The notes under the pieces were generated by a model. That model saw nothing but the letters and a program-made list of their open reading frames with translations. It ran no database searches and was not told where the DNA came from. 43,586 nt of DNA, from positions 1 to 43,586 of IMG/VR virus record IMGVR_UViG_3300010430_000130. One strand, given 5' to 3'. The DNA comes from a virus. Positions 37,112 to 43,586 of this stretch are shown piece by piece. Numbering within the stretch: the stretch's first letter is position 1; the number at the start of each line of letters is the position of its first letter. Position numbers and translations under genes: made by a program.

Positions 37112-39364
37112 ATGGAATCTCAAGGACTCGAAGCCCTGGAAGCCACCCAACTCGGCGGGTTGCCCCAAGAAGAATCGGAGAAGAACACGAGTCGCCTCAC
37201 CACGGCTACTACGTTGCGCTCCCTCTACACCAATGCAGTTCTTGCGGATCTGGGCTCGGCGAACACCCGGGCCCAGATCCAGGGCATGATCGACGGTCGC
37301 CCACCTTTCGATCAAGCGAAGCTCAATGCGAGTGGTCAGGGTTCCCGAGCCAACGCCAACTTCCTAATGGGGCAAGACCTCGTCGCGAAGTCCAACTCCG
37401 GCTATCAGGACATCATCACCTCCCCGAAGATCTTGATGACGGTAGCCACCGAGTGGGGTGAGCCATCGGAGAGATCGGACCACAATGCGATCATCCAGGA
37501 GGAACTGACCCGCACGATTCGGAAGTGGAACGGGTTCATCCCACGCTCCCTCCGGCTCATCGACCTGTTTAACACCCATGGTGTGGGGGTCAACTACTTC
37601 CCGGACACCAAAGATTTCCGCTTCGATGTCTGTGGACTGGGGGACTTCCAGATCCCCCGGCAGACGGAAGCCAATGAAGAGAGCATCCTGTATGCAATCG
37701 CACGGAAGGACACCACAATCGTCGAGCTGCATGAGAAGATCCGCAACGAGAAGGTCGCGACTGCCGCCGGGTGGAACGTCCCTGCTGTTCTGGCGGCGAT
37801 GAAGCGGGCCACCACCTCCACGGACACCACGGATCACACCAATCCGGAGGCTTTGCAGGATCAGATCAAGAACAACGACACCCTTTCCTCCGAGAAATTC
37901 GCCCACGTACCCCTCCTGAGAGGTTGGGTCCGGGAGTTCGACGGGTCGGTTTCCTACTTCCTGGCAGAGAAAGACGGAGATGGGGACTTCCTTTTCAAGG
38001 AAGAGTCCCGATATGGCAACGACGAACAAGCGTTCACCCTCTTCTGCTATGGAGTGGGGAATGGCAAGTACCACGGAATCCGCGGTCTCGGCCACATGAT
38101 CTTCGCCCTCGTCCAGATCCACAACCGCCTCATGTGCCAGAAGGCAGACGGGGTGATGCTCGACGAGTCCGTTCTCCTGCAAGCCAGCTCTTCGGAAGCC
38201 CACCAACGGGCGACACTGAACTACTTGGGGCCGTTCTCCCTTATGGATCAAGGCTTTGAGGTCGTGGATCGCAAGGTCAGTGGCACGTCGGAGCGCACAC
38301 TCCCCTTCTTGAACGAAGTCAAGGGCCTCATGGGGCAGGTCTCGAGCCGGTTCGTAGAGAGTTCCAATGGAGGGACTTACACGAACGAGGCGGACACCCT
38401 CGCCCAACTCGAGTCTCAAGGAGATTCGGGTCCCATCGACCTGTTCTACGTGGCATTCGACCGAGTTATCCGTCAGATGTGCAAGCGCATCATCGGTGGA
38501 TCTGCCAGCGACTCCGACCCATTGGTCAAGGAGTTCCACAAAAGGTGCAACAAGGCGGGCATCACCAAGGAGATCTTCGAGTCCATCGACCACGACAGCA
38601 CTTACGCCTATCGCGCCCTGGGTGCAGGGTCCCCGGCGGCACGCTCCCTGTCCTTCCAGAAACTTCTCAAGATCCTCCCGCAGCTCGACGAGATCGGGCG
38701 CAAGAATCTCATCTATCGCTTCGTGGAGAACCTCGTCGGCTATCAGAACGCCGGGGAATTTGCCTCGAAGTCAGAACTCCCAAGGCAAAACGGAGAAGCG
38801 GCCCTCGCCGGACTGGAGAACATCCTGCTCCTGCAAGGGAATCCCGTCCCGGTACTCGCGTACCAGATGCACGGAGCGCACGCCGAGATCCATCTCCCAG
38901 AGATCCAGAGGGTTCTCGACGGAGTGGAGACCGGCGAGGTCGATCCGATGGAGGCACTGCCAGGGTTGCAAGCGGCACTCGAGCACATCGGGAAGCACGG
39001 CGAGCAGCTCGGCCAGGACCCTTCCCAGTCAGTTCTCTATGGCGAAGTCCAAGAGATCCTCAACAACCTCAACCAGATTGTCACCAACATGGGCCGCAAG
39101 ATCAAGGCGGCACAGAGGCAGGAGGCAGAGGCAGGCGGAGGAGCACAAGATCAAGAAGGCCCAAGCCCAGAGGAACAGTCGGCCCAGATCAAAGTGGATC
39201 TGGAGCGGTTCAAGTACGACATGGCGAAAGCGAAAGGAGAGCTTGACCTTGCTATCACAAAGGCCAAGGCTGACCAGAACCTAGCACTGACCGACATGAA
39301 AGAGGCAGACGCCCTCACCAAGAAACTCCTCAACCCGAGGAGTGACTACTCAGAAAGACGATGA
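37112..39364 (+). CDS. Portal protein
   Basis: A 750-residue protein at the start of the head module, directly followed by a small gene, a scaffold and the major capsid protein. The sequence shows the portal layout: a helical N-terminus (TTATTLRSLYTNAVLADLGS), an alpha/beta core with CGLGDFQIPRQTEANEESIL, and a helix-rich C-terminal third. It ends in a coiled, Glu/Lys-rich tail (AQRQEAEAGGGAQDQEGPSP, then RFKYDMAKAKGELDLAITKA). The portal forms the ring for DNA entry and the head-tail connector. Size and gene order support this; I saw no database match. The last codons overlap the next ATG (ATGA). Confidence 0.85.
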   Translation: MESQGLEALEATQLGGLPQEESEKNTSRLTTATTLRSLYTNAVLADLGSANTRAQIQGMIDGRPPFDQAKLNASGQGSRANANFLMGQDLVAKSNSGYQDIITSPKILMTVATEWGEPSERSDHNAIIQEELTRTIRKWNGFIPRSLRLIDLFNTHGVGVNYFPDTKDFRFDVCGLGDFQIPRQTEANEESILYAIARKDTTIVELHEKIRNEKVATAAGWNVPAVLAAMKRATTSTDTTDHTNPEALQDQIKNNDTLSSEKFAHVPLLRGWVREFDGSVSYFLAEKDGDGDFLFKEESRYGNDEQAFTLFCYGVGNGKYHGIRGLGHMIFALVQIHNRLMCQKADGVMLDESVLLQASSSEAHQRATLNYLGPFSLMDQGFEVVDRKVSGTSERTLPFLNEVKGLMGQVSSRFVESSNGGTYTNEADTLAQLESQGDSGPIDLFYVAFDRVIRQMCKRIIGGSASDSDPLVKEFHKRCNKAGITKEIFESIDHDSTYAYRALGAGSPAARSLSFQKLLKILPQLDEIGRKNLIYRFVENLVGYQNAGEFASKSELPRQNGEAALAGLENILLLQGNPVPVLAYQMHGAHAEIHLPEIQRVLDGVETGEVDPMEALPGLQAALEHIGKHGEQLGQDPSQSVLYGEVQEILNNLNQIVTNMGRKIKAAQRQEAEAGGGAQDQEGPSPEEQSAQIKVDLERFKYDMAKAKGELDLAITKAKADQNLALTDMKEADALTKKLLNPRSDYSERR

Positions 39365-39702
39365 TTAAGAACTTTTTTAAACTGACACCACCCCAAGCCG
39401 ACCCCCGTCCCACCCTCAACGACTGGCTTTCCCACGATGGGAACCGCCAGAGACTTGCCCAGATCCTCGCAGATCCGGTGTTCCGAGCAGCTATGGCCTT
39501 CGTAGAGGAGGACTTCCGGGTCAAGCTGGGCGATCTCTGCGGGCCAAAGGCTTTGCTGGCAGAGGAGGTCGTACGCAAAGCGGCGATGCACGCCGCGATC
39601 CCAGAAGCAAAAGACGCTCTCAAGAAAATTGTGCTCCGACCAATGGACTCCACCACTGGAGACCCCGAACCGTGGGCGCATATTACACCAGACAACAAAT
39701 AA
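39361..39702 (+). CDS. Small head-module protein, 113 aa
   Basis: An ATGA-coupled protein between portal and scaffold. It reads MIKNFFKLTPPQADPRPTLN, with a helical middle (QRLAQILADPVFRAAMAFVE) and a conserved-looking LLAEEVVRKAAMHAAIPEAK. Phages commonly carry a small protein of unknown role between portal and scaffold, but no specific function can be assigned. Confidence 0.75.
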   Translation: MIKNFFKLTPPQADPRPTLNDWLSHDGNRQRLAQILADPVFRAAMAFVEEDFRVKLGDLCGPKALLAEEVVRKAAMHAAIPEAKDALKKIVLRPMDSTTGDPEPWAHITPDNK

Positions 39703-39708
39703 TACACA

Positions 39709-40944
39709 ATGGCACTCGAACCAGTAGGAACAGTAACCGCGCCCACCATTTCAGGTGACGCATTCGTCGATGCGATGACCCCAAAGGGAGACGCTCCGGC
39801 AGAACCCGCAGTGGTGGAACCGGTAGCCCCGGAACCAGCAGCCCAGGAACCCGCCAAGGTGGAACCCGCCAAGGTGGAACCGGTGGCCCCGGAACCCAAG
39901 AAGGAGGAACCGGCGAAGACCGGCGACCCTTTCGACGAACTCGGGGGCGATGCAGAGCCAGTCAAGAAGGACATCCCGACCGACGAGAAGACCGATGAGG
40001 AGAAGGCAGCGGAGGCCAAGGCCGAAGAAGACGCCAAAGCCCAAGAGGTCGAGGACGGGAAGAAGCCCAAGGACAAGGCCGGTGTTCGCATCGAAGAGCT
40101 GAAGACCGAGATCAAGGATGTCTGGAAGGCGAAAGTCGCTGAACGAGACGGAGAGATTGCATCCAGAGACGCTGAGATCGAGGCCCTGAAAGGCTCGAAT
40201 CAGGAAGTCGAGGAGCTTCGGAAGTTCAAAGAGGACTACCAGAACGAGATGTCCGTCGTCAAGTTGGAGAAGACCGACGCCTTCAAGGCAGCGATCTCGG
40301 ACCCACTGGACAAGATCGAGACGAAAGCCATGGAGATCGCCAAGGAATCGGGGATCGACCCATCCCAACTACTCAAGGCGTTCACCGCCTCGGAGAGTTC
40401 CGAGCGCAAGAGCATCCTCAAGGAGGCACTCAGCGGCCTCGGGGTGAGTGACGAGGACGCCTACGAACTCCGCAAGATGATCTCCGACACCCAGACGATC
40501 TTCGAGAAGCGGGATGAACTGTTTGAGAACTCAGACAAGGCCCTCGCCGAACTCGCTGCCCGCAAGGGGAAGGAGGACGAGCGAGCCGCCGCCACCCGCC
40601 GCGAGGAGTGGGGAGACAACACCGAGCTGGCTTCCAAGAGGATTGCCGACAAGATCCCCATGATCCGCGACATCGTCGAAGGAGTCACCGGATCGGTCAA
40701 AGACATTGACCTCGACACCCTCGACCCAGTGAACCGCTCCTACTACGCAGTCACCGGAGCAGCCTTCCCGAAGGTTGTGAAGAAGCTCACCGAACTCCAG
40801 GAGGAGAACGACAGTCTGCTCGATGAGATCTCAGCCTTCAAGAAGGCATCGCCGAACTTCAAGGGAGGAGCCTCCCCCACAGAGAAAACGAAACCGAAAG
40901 ACTTCGGGGCAGCGATGCTTCAAGGACTCGGTCACGCTGGATAA
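39709..40944 (+). CDS. Scaffolding protein
   Basis: A 411-residue protein directly before the capsid gene. The N-terminal quarter is disordered and Pro/Glu/Ala-rich, with repeats such as EPAKVEPAKVEP. Residues about 95-190 form a highly charged coiled coil (KAQEVEDGKKPKDKAGVRIE, GEIASRDAEIEALKGSNQEV, ELRKFKEDYQNEMS). The C-terminal helical part ends KKASPNFKGGASPTEKTKPK, with a basic Lys-rich end that would bind capsid. Size, composition and location are those of a classical phage scaffold, which guides procapsid assembly and is removed before packaging. Followed by a strong terminator. Confidence 0.85.
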   Translation: MALEPVGTVTAPTISGDAFVDAMTPKGDAPAEPAVVEPVAPEPAAQEPAKVEPAKVEPVAPEPKKEEPAKTGDPFDELGGDAEPVKKDIPTDEKTDEEKAAEAKAEEDAKAQEVEDGKKPKDKAGVRIEELKTEIKDVWKAKVAERDGEIASRDAEIEALKGSNQEVEELRKFKEDYQNEMSVVKLEKTDAFKAAISDPLDKIETKAMEIAKESGIDPSQLLKAFTASESSERKSILKEALSGLGVSDEDAYELRKMISDTQTIFEKRDELFENSDKALAELAARKGKEDERAAATRREEWGDNTELASKRIADKIPMIRDIVEGVTGSVKDIDLDTLDPVNRSYYAVTGAAFPKVVKKLTELQEENDSLLDEISAFKKASPNFKGGASPTEKTKPKDFGAAMLQGLGHAG

Positions 40945-40962
40945 CCAGAAAAACCCAAACAG

Positions 40963-40998
40963 CCCGGTGTCGTTCTACGGCACCGGGTTTTTCTTTTT
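40963..40998 (+). terminator. Strong intrinsic terminator after the scaffold gene
   Basis: CCCGGTGTCG and CGGCACCGGG (40963-40972, 40978-40987) form a ten-pair stem (one U-G) with a five-base loop TTCTA, followed by TTTTTCTTTTT. It separates scaffold and capsid transcription, at least in part. Confidence 0.85.
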
Positions 40999-41046
40999 GA
41001 CATCCTAACGGATTCCTGCTTATCTCACAGGCGTACTTAGTGGTAC

Positions 41047-41124
41047 CCCTGCTCGCGGTAGATGCGTTCCAGCCACGAAGTTCCCCGGAATACGGCTTTC
41101 CCTGCTCGCGGTAGATGCGTTCCA
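41047..41124. repeat. 25-bp direct repeats in the capsid leader
   Basis: A 25-base sequence beginning CCCTGCTCGCGGTAGATGCG occurs exactly at 41047-41071 and 41100-41124, offset by 53 bases (not a multiple of three, so not a coding repeat). TTCCCCGGAA also occurs twice (about 41081 and 41179). The 320-base gap 40945-41267 holds only the terminator, these repeats and no gene. Confidence 0.8.
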
Positions 41125-41267
41125 ACCGTCCGGTGAATAGGAAATTTTTTCCGACCTTTGCGTCGTACCTCCGGCCATTTCCCCGGAACGGTCCTCACCG
41201 GCCACCCCGAACTCGCGCACTTGCGGTTTGGTAACCCTGTATCAACACACATCTACCCCAATACTAA

Positions 41268-42575
41268 ATGAGCACTTATGCACTCGCCGACGGAACTACC
41301 AACGTCGATACCCAACTCGCCCAGAACGCCTACACCATTGGTGATTCGATCTATGCGAAAACCCTGAATAGTTCCAAGTGGAACGCCCTCACACCCAAGA
41401 CTGCGCTGCCGACCAACATGGGCGACCAGCTCACAGCTCTTGTGTACAACGCCTCTCTCCCGACCACCACAGCCAACGGCTCGACGGTCGGTGTGAACTG
41501 GACCGCAATCGGTGCTGACCCACTCGGTGCGAACTCCCTCAACGCCTCCACTTCGGAGCAGGTGATTGCCGGAGCCGCAGGTGAGACCATCGGCACGGAC
41601 GATCCAATGTCGTACGCCAAGTGGACCAAGAAACTCCTCGCCTACGGACTGGAGATCACTCGCATCAAGTCGCCTTGGCTTGACGTGAATGACTTCCGCA
41701 CCGCAGCCGGTGTTGTCCGTCAGACCTCCGCCCTGATGAAGGCCCTGAAAGGGACCGTTCAGTGGGCATGGGAACGCCGATACCAGAGCCAGTTTGAGAA
41801 GACCGCAGGTAACCTGGTTCCTTGCTTGGCGACTGGCACTCCTATCCTGAGCACAGTGGATGGCGACGGTGACAGTACCGCGGACGACACGTTCTTCGGT
41901 GAGACGCTGACCGACGGACTTGACCTCGTCACTTCCGGAGCAAGCAACTCAGACGTTACCCCTACCGCCAACATCTCGAATGCGATCCTCGACAAGGTTT
42001 ACACCCGTCTCCAGATCGTCACTTCGATTGATGACGCATGGGGCATCGACAACGGTTCGCCGATCTACTGCCTGGTCATCTCCAACGATGCCTCCCTCGT
42101 CGTCAGACGTGAGTCCGGTATCCGCGACGATGTCCGTGAGTCCACCCTCGTTGACAGCCTCATCAAGCCACTCGGCATCAATGAGTCCTTCAGGGGTTAC
42201 TACCACCTCAAGCAGCCGGACATGCCACGGTTCACGATCAGTGCGGGTGCCCTCACTCGGATCGAACCGCTCGATGCTCAAGGTCAGTATGTTGCTGCCT
42301 ACGACACCGCTCCGTTCGAGGCCGCTTACGTGGTCCACAAGGAAGTTCTGGAATCCCAGGTTCCTGCGTCGAACGTCTCCGCCCCTGGTGTGAAATTCGA
42401 TCCGGTCTCCTACATGGGTGACTGGGATTGGGTCAACAACAAGGACAACACGGTCAACATCCTTGGTGACAAGGGCTTCTATGTTGGCTCCCTCGCCTCG
42501 GCCATCAAGCCGAAGAACTACGAGTACGGCTACGTGATTCTCTTCAAGAGAGACTCCACCACTCCTGCTGCCTAA
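41268..42575 (+). CDS. Major capsid protein
   Basis: A 435-residue protein following the scaffold. It begins MSTYALADGTTNVDTQLAQN and contains the mixed beta/alpha composition of a capsid protein: Ser/Thr/Asn-rich strands, an N-terminal arm, a helix with RQTSALMKALKGTVQWAWER (about 149-168) and beta-rich segments such as AAYDTAPFEAAYVVHKEV (about 344-361). Neutral overall charge and abundant Gly/Ala/Thr fit an HK97-type shell protein; the portal-scaffold-capsid order supports it. I did not find the family signature of a specific subfamily. Its ATG has the A-rich leader ACACATCTACCCCAATACTA and no Shine-Dalgarno site. Confidence 0.85.
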   Translation: MSTYALADGTTNVDTQLAQNAYTIGDSIYAKTLNSSKWNALTPKTALPTNMGDQLTALVYNASLPTTTANGSTVGVNWTAIGADPLGANSLNASTSEQVIAGAAGETIGTDDPMSYAKWTKKLLAYGLEITRIKSPWLDVNDFRTAAGVVRQTSALMKALKGTVQWAWERRYQSQFEKTAGNLVPCLATGTPILSTVDGDGDSTADDTFFGETLTDGLDLVTSGASNSDVTPTANISNAILDKVYTRLQIVTSIDDAWGIDNGSPIYCLVISNDASLVVRRESGIRDDVRESTLVDSLIKPLGINESFRGYYHLKQPDMPRFTISAGALTRIEPLDAQGQYVAAYDTAPFEAAYVVHKEVLESQVPASNVSAPGVKFDPVSYMGDWDWVNNKDNTVNILGDKGFYVGSLASAIKPKNYEYGYVILFKRDSTTPAA

Positions 42576-42587
42576 CAACAACTTCCA

Positions 42588-42614
42588 CCACTCAGGGTTC
42601 GACCCCCTGAGTGG
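42588..42614 (+). terminator. Stem-loop after the capsid gene
   Basis: CCACTCAGGG pairs perfectly with CCCTGAGTGG over a 7-base loop (42588-42614). The tail TTACGG is not a strong U-tract, so it may act as an RNA stabiliser or weak terminator. Confidence 0.6.
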
Positions 42615-42653
42615 TTACGGTATCACTCGGGAACTAAAAACCCCTACTACGAC

Positions 42654-42698
42654 AGCCCACCGGCCCTCCGATAAAAAGGAGGTAACCGGTGGGCTTTC
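42654..42698 (+). terminator. Nested stem-loop terminator
   Basis: AGCCCACCGG (42654-42663) pairs with CCGGTGGGCT (42686-42695). Inside, CCTCC pairs with GGAGG, which would sequester that SD-like sequence. TTTCT follows. Together with 42588-42614 it fills the 202-base gap before the next gene. Confidence 0.7.
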
Positions 42699-42777
42699 TG
42701 CGTAAAGAAACCATCGTTGACCAAACCCCGAAAATCAGCCACACTGCCGACCGAGAGAAACCTCAACCCACCACCCC

Positions 42778-43047
42778 ATGCCCAATATCTACGACGAACA
42801 ATCTTTCGGTGCAGCCGGGAGCATAACACTCACCGCTGCCCAAGGGTCAACCGCCATCGACGCCGCATGGATCAGGTGCATCGGAGCCACGGTGTTCACC
42901 ACCCTCACCGATGGCCTAGAAGCCTCGGGCGGAGCAGCCTCGACCTCGTTGACCTACACGGATGGGACCACCCTTTATGGGAAGTTCTCCACGATCAACG
43001 TCGCCTCCGGGGCAGCTCGTTGCTACCTCTCCTCCCCACTCAGGTAA
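42778..43047 (+). CDS. Small Thr/Ser/Ala-rich structural protein
   Basis: An 89-residue protein (MPNIYDEQSFGAAGSITLTA) rich in Thr, Ser, Ala and Gly and short on charged residues. The composition is that of a small beta-rich virion protein such as a head decoration or fibre accessory. It lies directly after the capsid gene. The start ATG has a CCACCACCCC leader. Role inferred from position and composition only. Confidence 0.7.
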   Translation: MPNIYDEQSFGAAGSITLTAAQGSTAIDAAWIRCIGATVFTTLTDGLEASGGAASTSLTYTDGTTLYGKFSTINVASGAARCYLSSPLR

Positions 43048-43124
43048 GCAGGGGTCTCCACCACATGCTGCCTTGCAAAGAGGAGGCGTAGGTGCTCTAA
43101 TCCACGTGACGAATCCCCACACCC

Positions 43125-43586
43125 ATGGCATCCATCTCCAACACCGCAATAGCGAAGACCGTCCTAGAGTTGATGTCCCTTTCGGATAGCCTCACCCCGC
43201 AGGCCCAGACACTCCTGAGAGGGTTGGTAGGGGCCGCTCCCGTCGCTGAGGCTAAGTCAGGGAGCTTCACGGCAGTTGCCAACTTCCAGTACACCCTACT
43301 GGCTACAGGGACGGTCACAGACCCAGCTACCGCAGCGGAGGGGGATGCCTACACAGTGTTCGTCAGTGCCGGGACAGGGACCATCGGGGGAACTGCTTAC
43401 CCCGCAGAGGCGATAATCATCCGTTCATACGAATCCGCCGCTTGGAAGAATACAGTTGTTGGTGGAGCCGATGGAGCCGATGGCGAACCGGGAACGATTA
43501 CAGTTTCCGACACAGCGCCAGTTTCACCAGAGGATGGTGCGCTATGGCTAGACAGCACACAAACAAAGCTGTACGTTTATTATAAC
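43125..43586 (+). CDS. Fibre-like or head structural protein, right end outside window
   Basis: The frame runs open from the ATG at 43125 to the right edge (154 codons so far). An N-terminal helical part (SNTAIAKTVLELMSLSDSLT, TPQAQTLLRGLVGAAPVAEA) is followed by a beta-rich region (GSFTAVANFQYTLLATGTVT) and a Gly-rich, collagen-like stretch VVGGADGADGEPGTITVSDT. Collagen-like GxD/GxP runs are common in tail fibres and spikes, and the beta-rich region fits a virion protein. The final residues read ALWLDSTQTKLYVYYN. The type of structural protein is a guess until the C-terminus is seen. Confidence 0.7.
   Translation, partial: MASISNTAIAKTVLELMSLSDSLTPQAQTLLRGLVGAAPVAEAKSGSFTAVANFQYTLLATGTVTDPATAAEGDAYTVFVSAGTGTIGGTAYPAEAIIIRSYESAAWKNTVVGGADGADGEPGTITVSDTAPVSPEDGALWLDSTQTKLYVYYN

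Noticed and set aside
40859-41252. Minus frames with ERIYREQG in the capsid leader
   Set aside because: The two copies of the repeat are in different frames (53-base offset), so this is not a coding repeat.
1-43586. tRNA genes
   Set aside because: No cloverleaf with a GTTCGA-type T-arm and an acceptor stem was found by eye in any gap; a tRNA scan should confirm.

Overview
The window is part of a tailed double-stranded DNA phage genome, not a bacterial chromosome. It carries a large terminase, a portal, a scaffold and a major capsid protein, a primase-helicase, two giant virion-type proteins, and dozens of tiny genes packed with ATGA or GTGA overlaps. I saw no integrase catalytic domain, tRNA, insertion sequence or CRISPR array. 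The host cannot be named. Base composition is GC-rich, and almost no gene has a Shine-Dalgarno site; most starts follow C/A-rich, G-poor leaders with CAA or ACC runs. That suggests a host, or a phage, that initiates translation without strong SD pairing.

Layout. 1-4103 (minus): small early-type genes, an E/P/K-rich protein, a primase-helicase (archaeo-eukaryotic primase motifs, PriCT, SF3-like ATPase) and a small helix-turn-helix protein. 4210-4698 (plus): HNH-like protein. 4695-5381 (minus): candidate small terminase. 5425-9642 (plus): large terminase and two disordered or coiled, probably virion, proteins, ending in a terminator. 9762-20557 (minus): 1079-aa and 2519-aa proteins, the latter with HExxH, that look like ejected polyvalent proteins. 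20587-24667 (minus): small genes, a nucleotidyltransferase-fold protein and unknowns. 24680-29783 (minus): an operon of short unknown genes in which nine genes are each preceded by a copy of the same roughly 60-base stem-loop element.

29784-31286 is a divergent gene-free stretch of about 1.5 kb with tandem repeats, iteron-like repeats, palindromes and AT-rich blocks. It is the best candidate for a replication origin or master control region. From 31296 the plus-strand genes begin: a NUMOD3-like protein, small unknown and membrane proteins, a minus-strand two-gene island (34052-34656), a DUF3310 gene, and then DUF1508 and zinc-ribbon small proteins. The head module follows: portal (37112), small protein, scaffold (39709), major capsid protein (41268), and a partial structural or fibre-like gene at the right edge.

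The most notable structures are: the nine start-associated stem-loops; a perfect 38-bp inverted repeat 648 bp apart (33326-33363 and 34012-34049); a 24-bp exact repeat placed 27-28 bases before two start codons (34697 and 35604); the repeat-rich divergent region; and 25-bp direct repeats in the major capsid leader. All function calls rest on motifs read by eye; no database search was run.
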